DNA of 64,000 nt, taken from NCBI GenBank assembly GCA_035294085.1, contig DATGLP010000019.1, positions 22,663 to 86,662 on the forward strand. Reading direction: 5' to 3'. The notes under the pieces are model-generated. The model ran no database searches. It saw nothing but the letters and a program-made list of their open reading frames with translations, and was not told the origin of the DNA. Position 1 is the first letter of the stretch. The number at the start of each line of letters is the position of its first letter. This DNA is from Acidimicrobiales bacterium. GTDB taxonomy: Bacteria > Actinomycetota > Acidimicrobiia > Acidimicrobiales > Bog-793. Of this stretch, positions 39,258-47,028 are shown piece by piece. The translations under genes and the position numbers were made by a program.

Positions 39258-40388
39258 TCAGCTCCGAGCGCCGAGGGCTGCGGCCTTCGCCCGGAGGTCG
39301 TCGAGGAGCCCGTCGAAGGACTTCGCGAAGGCGGCGACACCCTCCTGCTCGAGGAGGTCGGTGATCTCTCGCAGGTCGAGGCCGAGGGCACCGGCCTCGG
39401 CGAGGGCGGCGTGCGCCGCCGGGAGGTCCGTGTCCACCGTGCGCTCGACGGTCCCGTGGTCGAGGAAGGCCTCGAGGGTGGCGAGGGGCATCGTGTTCAC
39501 CGTGTCGGGGCCGATGAGGCCGTCGACGTAGAGCAGGTCGGGGTAGGCGGGGTTCTTCGTCGAGGTCGACGCCCACAGCGGGCGCTGCACGCGCGCGCCC
39601 CGCCCTGCCAGGTCGGCGAAGGCCGGCGCGTCGAAGGCGTGTCGGAACAGCTCGTAGGCGGCGCGTGCCTGGGCGAGGGCGACGGTGCCCCGGAGCGCGT
39701 GAGCACGGCGCGCCGTCTCCTCGTCTGCGCTTGCGGCGACGGCCTCGAGCCGCCGGTCGACCTCGGTGTCGACCCGGCTCACGAAGAAGGAGGCGACCGA
39801 GGCGACGCGGCCCGGGTCGCCGCCCGCCGCGACGAGGCGCCGCAGGCCGGCGAGGTAGGCGTCGATCACGGCGTGGTAGCGCTCGAGGGAGAAGATCAGC
39901 GTCACGTTGGTGCTGCGCCCCTCGGCGATCATCTCCTCGATGGCCGGTATCCCCTCGGGCGTCGCCGGGATCTTGACGAGCAGGTTCGGCCGGCCGATGC
40001 GCTCGTGGAGCCGGCGCGCCGCCGCGATCGTGCCGGCGGTGTCGTGCGCCAGGTCCGGCGCCACCTCGACCGAGACGAAGCCGTCCGTGCCGCCCGAGGC
40101 GTCGTAGAGCGGGCGGAAGGCGTCGAGCGCCCCGACGACGTCCTCGATGACGAGCTCCCAGTAGACGTCCTCGACCGGCACGCCGGCGCGTACGAGCCGC
40201 TCGAACTGCTCGTCGTAGTCGCTGCCTCCCTCGATCGCCTTCGCCATGATCGTCGGGTTCGACGTGACCCCCCGGACGCCCTGGTCGATGAGTCGGGCGA
40301 GCTCGCCGCTCGTCAGGTAGCTGCGCTTCAGGTCGTCGATCCAGGCGCTCTGGCCGCAGCGCTCGTACAGATCGTGGAGCTTCGTCAT
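39258..40388 (-). CDS. tal: Transaldolase
   Basis: A 376-residue (long type) enzyme of the non-oxidative pentose phosphate pathway. The Schiff-base residue is Lys139 in NLLVKIPAT. GVTSNPTIMAKAI at about 40-52 and the RPLWASTSTKNPAYPD block are typical. First gene of the operon tal-pgi-gnd-zwf-pgl-LOG. A GAGGGAGAGG site lies upstream, and a TACGCT hexamer about 45 nt before the start is a candidate -10. Confidence 0.95.
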   Translation of the reverse strand: MTKLHDLYERCGQSAWIDDLKRSYLTSGELARLIDQGVRGVTSNPTIMAKAIEGGSDYDEQFERLVRAGVPVEDVYWELVIEDVVGALDAFRPLYDASGGTDGFVSVEVAPDLAHDTAGTIAAARRLHERIGRPNLLVKIPATPEGIPAIEEMIAEGRSTNVTLIFSLERYHAVIDAYLAGLRRLVAAGGDPGRVASVASFFVSRVDTEVDRRLEAVAASADEETARRAHALRGTVALAQARAAYELFRHAFDAPAFADLAGRGARVQRPLWASTSTKNPAYPDLLYVDGLIGPDTVNTMPLATLEAFLDHGTVERTVDTDLPAAHAALAEAGALGLDLREITDLLEQEGVAAFAKSFDGLLDDLRAKAAALGARS

Positions 40389-40464
40389 CGCGGACCTCTC
40401 CCTCGCGTCATGCCGGGGACGAGCGTAGGGCGGCGCCGCCTCGCGGCGGTGTCGCCGGAGGGCC

Positions 40465-41220
40465 TCAGCGAGGCGCGGCGGCCCCGACGAGGCCCGACAC
40501 GAGGCGGGGCTGCTCGAGGCGGACGCTCGCCGAGCGCAGCGCCACGAGCAGGCGGATCGCCCACCACCCGGGGTCGAGCTCCCCGCGCCGGTGCGCGAGG
40601 CGGGCGGTCGTCGGCGCGGCGTGGTGGTTGTTGTGGAGGCCCTCGCCCCCGGTGAGCCAGGCGAGCCACTGGTTGTTGCCCGCCGTGTTGTCGTAGGTCC
40701 TCTTGCCGCGCACGTGGCCGATGGCGTTGATCGCGGCGTTCAGCATGAGGTAGGCGACAGCGTGCACGCCGGCCGCGAGCAGCCCGTAGGCCCAGCCGAG
40801 GCTCAGGCACAGGACGGCGATGCCGATGCCGAGGCCGAGGAAGGCGTGGTCGAACAGGAACCGGTCGAGGCGGTCGCGGGGCACGTCTCGCGCGTACAGG
40901 CCCACGGTCTCGCCGTCGCGCGCCGCGCGCCGGTAGAGGACGGGGTTGCCGAGCTGCACCTTCCAGAATCCGAGGAGCACCGGGGAGTGCGGGTCCCCCT
41001 CGACGTCGGTGAAGGCGTGGTGGCGGCGGTGCACGGCCGCCCACTCGCGCGGCTTGATCCCGGTCGTCACCCAGATGACGAAGCGGAAGGCGAACCTCGC
41101 CCACGGGGCGAGCCGCAGGGCGCGGTGCGCCACGGTGCGGTGCAGGTAGACGGTCGTGGCGAAGAGCGCGACCTCGCACACGGCGCAACCGACGAGGACG
41201 GCGAGGAGGGCCTCGGGCAC
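40465..41220 (-). CDS. Acyl-CoA/fatty acid desaturase (delta-9 type)
   Basis: A 251-residue membrane di-iron desaturase. All three histidine boxes are present: His27-x4-His32 (HRTVAH), His64-x2-His67-His68 (HRRHH) and His196-x2-His199-His200 (HNNHH). Four hydrophobic stretches flank them. It introduces double bonds into fatty acyl chains, adjusting membrane fluidity. Shorter than many desaturases (no C-terminal cytochrome b5). It has its own leaderless-type promoter. Confidence 0.92.
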   Translation of the reverse strand: MPEALLAVLVGCAVCEVALFATTVYLHRTVAHRALRLAPWARFAFRFVIWVTTGIKPREWAAVHRRHHAFTDVEGDPHSPVLLGFWKVQLGNPVLYRRAARDGETVGLYARDVPRDRLDRFLFDHAFLGLGIGIAVLCLSLGWAYGLLAAGVHAVAYLMLNAAINAIGHVRGKRTYDNTAGNNQWLAWLTGGEGLHNNHHAAPTTARLAHRRGELDPGWWAIRLLVALRSASVRLEQPRLVSGLVGAAAPR

Positions 41221-41226
41221 GCGGGC

Positions 41227-41232
41227 ACGTTA
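41227..41232 (-). promoter_or_regulatory. -10 element of the desaturase gene
   Basis: TAACGT on the minus strand, 6 nt before the GTG at 41220. Confidence 0.5.
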
Positions 41233-41343
41233 GCAGGTCGACATCCGAGCGGCCGCGGTCGGCGCCTGCGCCGCCCGCGTCCGGGCACCGGGGTCGCCGT
41301 GCGTTGTAGCCTGCGGCCAGCCGTGCGGCGAGGGAGGAGGCAG

Positions 41344-41682
41344 ATGGTGACGAGCGACGCCCGGGAGCTGCCCGCCGGGCGGGCGACGCTCGGCGACACG
41401 GTCCGGCTCGTCCGGCGCTACGTGCTCCAGGAGACCGTCGGGCCGCTGCGCCACCTCGGGCGCCTGGTGGGCCTCGGCGTCGCCGGAGCGCTGCTCGTCG
41501 CCGTCGCCGCGCTCTTCGCCCTCGTTGGCGTGCTGCGCCTCCTCCAGGGAGAGACGGGTTCGGCGTTCGCCGGGAGCTGGTCCTTCGCTCCCTACCTCCT
41601 CACCGGCGTCGTCGGCAGCCTGCTCATCGGCCTCGCCGTCGCGGCGACGCTGCGGGGCGCGCGCCGCCACGGCGAGCGCTAG
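41344..41682 (+). CDS. Two-helix membrane protein (putative holin-superfamily III/Actino-holin-X type)
   Basis: A 112-residue protein with a short amphipathic N-terminus and two transmembrane helices (about 42-65 and 80-105), ending in a basic RGARRHGER tail. The size and two-helix layout resemble the putative phage-holin III family common in actinobacterial chromosomes; there is no phage context. GGGAGGAGG precedes the ATG, and a TAGCCT hexamer near 41307 is a likely -10. First of three small genes leading to trmI. Confidence 0.65.
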   Translation: MVTSDARELPAGRATLGDTVRLVRRYVLQETVGPLRHLGRLVGLGVAGALLVAVAALFALVGVLRLLQGETGSAFAGSWSFAPYLLTGVVGSLLIGLAVAATLRGARRHGER

Positions 41683-41714
41683 GGGCGGCACCTGCGGAGG
41701 GAGGGCGACTGGCG

Positions 41715-41960
41715 ATGACATCGATCCTCGTGGCGCTGCTGCGACCGGGCGCGCCGCCGGACGGCCGCGTCACGCTCTCGGACATCGAGGCACAGCTCCG
41801 CTCGCTCGGGGGCAGCGCGCGCGGCGTCGTCACTCGTTCCAGGGCGAACGCGCTCGGTGCGGCGGCGAGCGCGGCGCTGCTCGTCGTGGCGGCGGCGTAC
41901 CTGCTCGGCCGGCGCCGGGGTCGCCGGCGGGCCAGCGTGCTCGAGATCCGGCGGGTCTGA
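41715..41960 (+). CDS. Small single-span membrane protein
   Basis: An 81-residue protein. An N-terminal domain (SDIEAQLRSLGGSARGVVTRSR) precedes one hydrophobic helix (about 49-65, AASAALLVVAAAYLLG) and a run of arginines (RRRGRRR), so the C-terminus probably faces the cytoplasm. GAGGGAGGG lies 8-10 nt before the ATG. No family recognised. Confidence 0.65.
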   Translation: MTSILVALLRPGAPPDGRVTLSDIEAQLRSLGGSARGVVTRSRANALGAAASAALLVVAAAYLLGRRRGRRRASVLEIRRV

Positions 41961-41964
41961 GGGC

Positions 41965-42234
41965 GTGCTCGGCCTCGTCGACAGCCTGGCCCGCCGGGCC
42001 GCGCGCCGCGGCCTGCGGCGCGCGCTCGCCGAGGGGAGCGCAGCCTGGCTCGCCGTCGCCGTCGCCGCCTGGATCGTCCGGCTCCTCAGCCGGCAGGACC
42101 GGCCGAAGGTGGTGCGGGCCGAGATCCGCCTCGGGGAGCGGCTCCTCGTCTCCCACGTCCCGCCGCCCCCCACCCGGCGCGAGCGCCGGCGCGCTCGACG
42201 CGACCTGGACACAGGCGCCGACGCCACGCCGTGA
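41965..42234 (+). CDS. Small basic protein, possible membrane anchor
   Basis: An 89-residue protein from the GTG at 41965, 4 bp after the previous gene. It has a basic N-terminus, a moderately hydrophobic segment (AAWLAVAVAAWIVRLL) and a conserved-looking strand region (VVRAEIRLGERLLVSHV) before a basic end. Its stop overlaps the trmI start. Function unknown; its spacing suggests one transcription unit with its neighbours. Confidence 0.6.
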   Translation: MLGLVDSLARRAARRGLRRALAEGSAAWLAVAVAAWIVRLLSRQDRPKVVRAEIRLGERLLVSHVPPPPTRRERRRARRDLDTGADATP

Positions 42235-43115
42235 GCGCCGGTGCGTCGCCGGGGGTCGCCCGGGGGCCGCTCGCCGCGGGGGAGCGTGTCCTCCTCCTCG
42301 ACCGGAAGGGCCGCACCTACCTCGTCAGGCTCACCGTCGGTGGCGCGTTCCAGTCGCACGCCGGCGTCGTCTCCCACGACGAGGTGATCGGGCGCGAGGA
42401 GGGGTGCGAGGTGACCGCCCGCCGGCGTGCCGAGGCGCGGGGCGGCGCGTCGGGTCGCTTCGTCGTGCTGCGCCCGACGCTCTCGGATGTGGTGGTGAAG
42501 ATGCCGCGCGGCGCGCAGGTCATCTACCCGAAGGACCTCGGGGCGATCGTGGTCGCCGCTGACCTCTTCCCCGGGGTGCGCGTCCTCGAGGCCGGCGTGG
42601 GCTCGGGGGCGCTCTCCCTCGCGGCGCTGCGGGCGGGCTGCGAGGTCGTTGGCTACGAGGTGCGCCCCGACTTCGCGGCGCGTGCTCGGGCGAACGTCGC
42701 TGACGTGCTCGGCGACGCCCCCTACCGGGTCGAGGAGCGCGACGTCTACGAGGGGATCGAAGAGCGGGATCTCGACCGGGTGCTGCTCGACCTGCCCGAG
42801 CCGTGGCGCGTCGTGGGTCACGCAGCTGCGGCGCTGCGACCAGGCGGGATCCTCTGCGCCTACCTGCCGACCATCAACCAGACAGCGGCGCTGCGGCTCG
42901 AGCTCGCCCGCGCGCCCTTCGTGCGAGCCGAGACCATCGAGGTCCTGCACCGAAGCTGGCACGTCGAGGGGCGCTCCGTTCGACCGGACCACCGCATGGT
43001 GGCCCACACGGGCTTCATCACGACGGCACGCCGAGCTCTCGACGAGGCGCCCGGGGGCGCGGAGGGTCCCGGTGACCAGGCGGCGCCTGCCGAGCGATGG
43101 CCTACTGCTCGATGA
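42231..43115 (+). CDS. trmI: tRNA (adenine-N1-)-methyltransferase TrmI
   Basis: A 294-residue AdoMet enzyme that makes m1A58 in the T loop of tRNA. It has an N-terminal beta domain (LLLDRKGRTYLVRL), the AdoMet motif VLEAGVGSGALSLAAL, and DRVLLDLPEPWRVV (the family's DLPEPW motif). trmI next to the proteasomal ATPase gene is a conserved actinobacterial arrangement. Its 3' end overlaps the convergent ferredoxin gene by 14 bp. Confidence 0.93.
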   Translation: MSAGASPGVARGPLAAGERVLLLDRKGRTYLVRLTVGGAFQSHAGVVSHDEVIGREEGCEVTARRRAEARGGASGRFVVLRPTLSDVVVKMPRGAQVIYPKDLGAIVVAADLFPGVRVLEAGVGSGALSLAALRAGCEVVGYEVRPDFAARARANVADVLGDAPYRVEERDVYEGIEERDLDRVLLDLPEPWRVVGHAAAALRPGGILCAYLPTINQTAALRLELARAPFVRAETIEVLHRSWHVEGRSVRPDHRMVAHTGFITTARRALDEAPGGAEGPGDQAAPAERWPTAR

Positions 43116-43335
43116 AGATGCACTCGCCGGGGCACTCCTCGGCCGCCTCGCTCACCGCGTCCTCGAGGCCCTCGGGCACGACGACCATCCCCTGGGCACC
43201 GCCGGGGTCGTTCATCACCTTGTCGCCGTCCTTCACGTAGGCGAGGCCGTCCTCCTGGAGGGTGAACACGCTCGGGCAGATCTCCTCGCAGAGACCGTCC
43301 CCCGTGCACAGATCCTGGTCGATCCAGACCTTCAT
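43102..43335 (-). CDS. Single-cluster ferredoxin with Asp-type ligand motif
   Basis: A 77-residue acidic ferredoxin. The cluster motif is Cys10-x2-Asp13-x2-Cys16-x3-Cys20-Pro with Cys68-Pro near the end, the same arrangement as the Pyrococcus furiosus protein whose fourth cluster ligand is Asp. A [4Fe-4S] or [3Fe-4S] centre is expected (inference). Cys20 and Cys72 are extra. AAGGAG lies about 10 nt upstream of the ATG. Its leader contains a perfect palindrome. Electron partner unknown. Confidence 0.9.
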   Translation of the reverse strand: MKVWIDQDLCTGDGLCEEICPSVFTLQEDGLAYVKDGDKVMNDPGGAQGMVVVPEGLEDAVSEAAEECPGECIFIEQ

Positions 43336-43354
43336 CGATGACTCCTTGAGAGGG

Positions 43355-43373
43355 CGATAGCTACACGCTATCG
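43355..43373. promoter_or_regulatory. Palindrome in the ferredoxin-mpa divergent region
   Basis: CGATAGC-TACAC-GCTATCG: perfect 7-bp arms with a 5-nt spacer, about 20 bp upstream of the ferredoxin ATG and about 85 bp upstream of the mpa -10. It looks like an operator for a dimeric regulator. Confidence 0.5.
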
Positions 43374-43457
43374 GCTCGCGGCACCCCCCGTGGCGATCCG
43401 GGCCCCGGCCCGCTGGCTGGCTCGCAGACGGGCGCGCGCTTCGCCCCGCGACCGGTG

Positions 43458-43463
43458 TAGGGT
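43458..43463 (+). promoter_or_regulatory. -10 element of mpa/arc
   Basis: TAGGGT, predicting a leader of about 37 nt. GAGGAGG at 43489-43495 precedes the ATG at 43507 by about 11 nt. Confidence 0.45.
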
Positions 43464-43506
43464 CCGCGTCGAGGGGACGCCGAGCATCGAGGAGGTGCTC
43501 CCGACG

Positions 43507-45237
43507 ATGGACGAGGAGACGAGAGAGGAGCTCCAGCGCCGCGTCGAGGCAGCCGAGGCCGAGATCGCGGAGCTCCGCCACCGGCTGCACGAGGCGCCCC
43601 AGCGGGTCCGGGTGCTCGAGGAGCGGCTCCTCGAGGTGAACGGGCAGCTCGCCCAGGCGCTCTCCCAGAACGAGAAGCTCACCTTCACGCTGCAGCAGTC
43701 GAAGGAGAACATCGCCGCGCTGCGCGAGGAGGTCGACAAGCTCACCCAGCCGCCGAACGCGTACGGCACGTTCCTGCAGGCCAACGAGGACGACACCGTC
43801 GACGTCTTCGCCTCGGGCCGCAAGATGCGGGTGAACGTGCACCCGAGCATCGACGTGTCCCGCCTTCGGCGCGGGCAGGAGGTGGTGCTCAACGAGTCGT
43901 TCAACGTGGTCCTCGTGCGGGACCTCGATCGCTCCGGCGAGGTCGTGACGATCTCCGAGATCCTCGACGACGGGCGACGGGCGCTCGTCGTCGGCCGGGG
44001 CGACGAGGAGCGGGTGGCCCAGCTCGCCGAGGACCTGGTCGGCACGAAGCTGCGCGCGGGCGACAGCGTGCTCATGGACCCGCGCAGCGAGCTCCTGCTC
44101 GAGAAGCTGCCCCGTCCGGAGATCGAGGAGGTCATCCTCGAGGAGGTCCCCGACATCACCTACGCGGACATCGGCGGTCTCGACCGGCAGATCGAGGCGA
44201 TCATGGACGCGGTCGAGCTCCCGTTCCTGCACCGGGACCTGTTCGCCGAGCACCACCTCCCGGCCCCGAAGGGCGTCCTGCTCTACGGTCCGCCGGGTTG
44301 CGGCAAGACGCTCATCGCCAAGGCGGTCGCGAACTCGCTCGCGAAGAAGGTCGCCGAACGCACCAACAACCGGAACGCCCGCAGCTACTTCCTCAACATC
44401 AAGGGACCGGAGCTGCTGAACAAGTACGTGGGCGAGACCGAGCGTCAGATCCGGCTCGTCTTCCAGCGTGCCCGAGAGAAGGCGGAGGAGGGCGTCCCGG
44501 TCATCGTCTTCTTCGACGAGATGGACTCGCTGTTCCGCACGCGCGGGACGGGGATCAGCTCGGACATCGAGTCGACGATCGTGCCGCAGCTCCTCGCGGA
44601 GATCGACGGCGTCGAGGCGCTGCGCGACGTCATCGTCATCGGGGCCTCCAACCGCGAGGACCTCATCGACCCCGCGATCTTGCGGCCGGGACGGCTCGAC
44701 GTGAAGATCAAGATCGAGCGGCCCGACGAGGCCGCCGCGCAGCAGATCTTCGCCCGCTACCTCACGGCCGACCTGCCGCTCGACGCGTCGGAGGTGGCCT
44801 CCCTCGGCGGCGGGGACCCGGCCAAGGCGGTCCAGGTGATGATCGAGCGCACGGTCCAGGAGATGTACCGGGCCGACGACGCCAACCGCTTCCTCGAGGT
44901 CACGTACCAGAACGGGGACAAGGAGGTCCTCTACTTCAAGGACTTCGCATCCGGGGCGATGATCGAGAACATCGTCCGTCGTGCGAAGAAGCTGGCCATC
45001 AAGCGGACGCTCGCTGGCAACGGGCGGGGGATCCGCCTCGAGGACCTGCTCGAGTCGATCAAGCAGGAGTACAAGGAGAACGAGGACCTTCCGAACACCA
45101 CGAACCCCGACGACTGGGCCAAGATCTCCGGCAAGAAGGGTGAGCGGATCGTCTACGTGCGGACGATCTTCGACCACGGCGACAACAAGCCGAGCGGCCG
45201 GGCGATCGAGCGTGTCGGCACGGGCCAGTACCTCTAG
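43507..45237 (+). CDS. mpa: Proteasomal AAA ATPase Mpa/ARC
   Basis: A 576-residue hexameric unfoldase that recognises pupylated proteins and feeds the 20S proteasome. An N-terminal coiled coil (about 1-80) binds Pup, two OB folds follow (about 85-200), and the AAA domain has Walker A GPPGCGKT at 261-268 and Walker [13 protein letters not shown]. The C-terminus is GTGQYL, matching the mycobacterial gate-opening tail with its penultimate-type tyrosine. Next genes are dop, pup and the protease subunits. Confidence 0.97.
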   Translation: MDEETREELQRRVEAAEAEIAELRHRLHEAPQRVRVLEERLLEVNGQLAQALSQNEKLTFTLQQSKENIAALREEVDKLTQPPNAYGTFLQANEDDTVDVFASGRKMRVNVHPSIDVSRLRRGQEVVLNESFNVVLVRDLDRSGEVVTISEILDDGRRALVVGRGDEERVAQLAEDLVGTKLRAGDSVLMDPRSELLLEKLPRPEIEEVILEEVPDITYADIGGLDRQIEAIMDAVELPFLHRDLFAEHHLPAPKGVLLYGPPGCGKTLIAKAVANSLAKKVAERTNNRNARSYFLNIKGPELLNKYVGETERQIRLVFQRAREKAEEGVPVIVFFDEMDSLFRTRGTGISSDIESTIVPQLLAEIDGVEALRDVIVIGASNREDLIDPAILRPGRLDVKIKIERPDEAAAQQIFARYLTADLPLDASEVASLGGGDPAKAVQVMIERTVQEMYRADDANRFLEVTYQNGDKEVLYFKDFASGAMIENIVRRAKKLAIKRTLAGNGRGIRLEDLLESIKQEYKENEDLPNTTNPDDWAKISGKKGERIVYVRTIFDHGDNKPSGRAIERVGTGQYL

Positions 45238-45283
45238 CCCGCTCGCCGGCGCGGGCGCGGACCGACGCGGGCGACCGGTCCGG

Positions 45284-45289
45284 TAGGGT
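45284..45289 (+). promoter_or_regulatory. -10 element of dop
   Basis: TAGGGT, 7 nt before the ATG at 45297. Confidence 0.55.
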
Positions 45290-45296
45290 CGGCGCC

Positions 45297-46784
45297 ATGG
45301 CGGTCGCGAAGGTCTGCGGGACCGAGACGGAGTACGGCGTCCTCGTGAGCGGCCCAGCCGTCGCGAACCCGACCCTCGCCTCGTCGCTGCTCATCAACTC
45401 GTACGTCGCCGAGCGCGACGGTCGCGTGGGCTGGGACTTCGAGGACGAGAGCCCTGGCCGGGACGCGCGGGGCTTCGTGCGGGACGGCGCGCTCGCCCCC
45501 GAGGTCGAGACGCACCTCGTCAACACGGTCCTGACGAACGGCGCGCGCTACTACGTCGACCACGCGCACCCCGAGTACTCCTCGCCCGAGTGCTCGAACC
45601 CGCTCGAGCTCGTCGTCCACGACCGGGCGGGCGAGGTCGTCCTCGAGCGCTCGATGGCTGCCGCGAACCGCCTCCTGCCGGCGGGGGAGGAGATCGTCGT
45701 CTACAAGAACAACTCGGACGGCAAGGGCAACTCCTACGGGTGCCACGAGAACTACCTGATGGACCGCGCGACGCCGTTCAGCCGCATCGCCCGCGAGCTC
45801 ACCGCCCACCTCGTCACGCGCCAGGTCTACACGGGGTCCGGCAAGGTCGGGTGCGAGCTGGAGCACGGGGCGCGCGACGTCTTCGAGATCAGCCAGCGCG
45901 CCGACTTCTTCGAGGAGGAGATCGGGCTCGAGACGACGCTCAAGCGGCCGATCATCAACACCCGCGACGAGCCGCACGCCGACGCCCAGGCCTACCGCCG
46001 CCTGCACGTCATCACCGGGGACGCGAACCTCGCCGAGGTCGCGACGCTCCTCAAGGTGGGGGTAACGGCGATCGTCCTGGTCCTCATCGAGGAGGGCGCG
46101 CTCGCCGGGCGCGAGCTCGTGCTCGCGTCCCCGGTGTCGGCGATGCGCGCCGTCTCGCACGACCTCACCCTGCGTGCCCCGATCGAGCTCGTCGACGGGA
46201 CGCGACTGACCGCCCTCGAGCTCCAGTGGGAGCTCTACGATCGGGCGCGCAAGCACGCGGCTGAGCGAGGCCTCGAGGCCGTCGGCCCGGAGCAGGTCGT
46301 CGCGCTCGTGCTCGAGCGGTGGGAGTCGGTCCTCGCGAGCCTGGAGTGCGCCCCGTCCCTCGTCAAGCACCAGCTCGACTGGGTCGCGAAGTACGAGCTG
46401 ATCGATGCCTACTGCGCCCGCCACGGCTGCGGCCTCGGGGACGCGCGGGTGCGCGCCCTCGACCTGCAGTACCACGACCTGCGCCCGGCCCGCTCGCTGC
46501 AGCGCCGGCTGTCGATGGAGCGCCTCGTCGCCGAGGAGGACGTGCTGGCGGCCGTGAGCGACCCGCCGCGCACGACCCGGGCGTACTTCCGGGGCGAGTG
46601 CCTGAAGCGCTTCGCCTCGTCGATCGTGGCGGCGAACTGGGACTCGCTCGTGTTCGACCTGGGCGAGGACCCCCTGCGGCGGGTGCCGATGATGGAGCCG
46701 CTGCGGGGGACCGAGTCCCACGTCGCTACGCTCCTTAGGGAGTCGAAGAGCCCTGCCGAGCTGCTCCGGCGGCTCGGCGGGTAG
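45297..46784 (+). CDS. dop: Pup deamidase/depupylase Dop
   Basis: A 495-residue carboxylate-amine-ligase-fold enzyme that removes Pup from substrates (and deamidates Pup-Gln where needed). It starts KVCGTETEYGV. The catalytic Asp88 lies in ARYYVDHAHPEYSSPEC, and the Dop-loop insertion (about 42-80), absent from PafA, precedes it. [10 protein letters not shown] and [13 protein letters not shown] form the ATP/metal site. Because Pup here ends in Glu, deamidation should not be required, so depupylation is the expected role. Confidence 0.95.
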   Translation: MAVAKVCGTETEYGVLVSGPAVANPTLASSLLINSYVAERDGRVGWDFEDESPGRDARGFVRDGALAPEVETHLVNTVLTNGARYYVDHAHPEYSSPECSNPLELVVHDRAGEVVLERSMAAANRLLPAGEEIVVYKNNSDGKGNSYGCHENYLMDRATPFSRIARELTAHLVTRQVYTGSGKVGCELEHGARDVFEISQRADFFEEEIGLETTLKRPIINTRDEPHADAQAYRRLHVITGDANLAEVATLLKVGVTAIVLVLIEEGALAGRELVLASPVSAMRAVSHDLTLRAPIELVDGTRLTALELQWELYDRARKHAAERGLEAVGPEQVVALVLERWESVLASLECAPSLVKHQLDWVAKYELIDAYCARHGCGLGDARVRALDLQYHDLRPARSLQRRLSMERLVAEEDVLAAVSDPPRTTRAYFRGECLKRFASSIVAANWDSLVFDLGEDPLRRVPMMEPLRGTESHVATLLRESKSPAELLRRLGG

Positions 46785-46793
46785 GGGGTAGCG

Positions 46794-46991
46794 ATGGCAG
46801 AACGGGAGCAGAAGCGACGCCCGACGAGGGATCGCTCGACACCCGAGGTCGAGGCGCCGACCCCGCAGGCGTCCGAGCGCGGGGAGAAGCTGAAGGCCGA
46901 GATCGACGAGCTGCTCGACGAGATCGACGAGGTCCTCGAGGACAACGCCGAGGAGTTCGTCCGCAACTACGTCCAGAAGGGCGGCGAGTAG
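46794..46991 (+). CDS. pup: Prokaryotic ubiquitin-like protein Pup (GGE form)
   Basis: A 65-residue, mostly disordered protein modifier. The Mpa-binding helix region is ERGEKLKAEIDELLDEIDEVL, and the C-terminus is FVRNYVQKGGE. Ending in Glu rather than Gln, it is ready for PafA-mediated attachment to substrate lysines without deamidation. It starts 9 bp after dop, with GGGG/GTAG sequence upstream of the ATG. Confidence 0.97.
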   Translation: MAEREQKRRPTRDRSTPEVEAPTPQASERGEKLKAEIDELLDEIDEVLEDNAEEFVRNYVQKGGE

Positions 46992-47003
46992 GTCGGGGCA
47001 CCG

Positions 47004-47027
47004 GTCGGGGAACTAGGGTTCCCCGAC
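47004..47027. promoter_or_regulatory. Perfect inverted repeat with LexA-box core over the prcB promoter
   Basis: GTCGGGGAAC-TAGG-GTTCCCCGAC: 10-bp perfect arms with a 4-nt spacer, ending 1 nt before the prcB ATG. The centre is GAAC-N4-GTTC, the core of actinobacterial and Bacillus LexA boxes, and the spacer plus right arm contain the -10 (TAGGGT). It could act as a DNA operator or, in readthrough mRNA from pup, as a hairpin at the prcB start. Confidence 0.6.
47014..47019 (+). promoter_or_regulatory. -10 element of prcBA
   Basis: TAGGGT, 9 nt before the ATG at 47029, inside the inverted repeat. Confidence 0.5.
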
Positions 47028-47028
47028 G

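Noticed and set aside
41344..41682. Prophage remnant, because of the holin-like two-helix protein.
   Set aside because: No integrase, capsid, lysin or attachment repeat is nearby, and flanking genes are housekeeping; this family is common in actinobacterial chromosomes.
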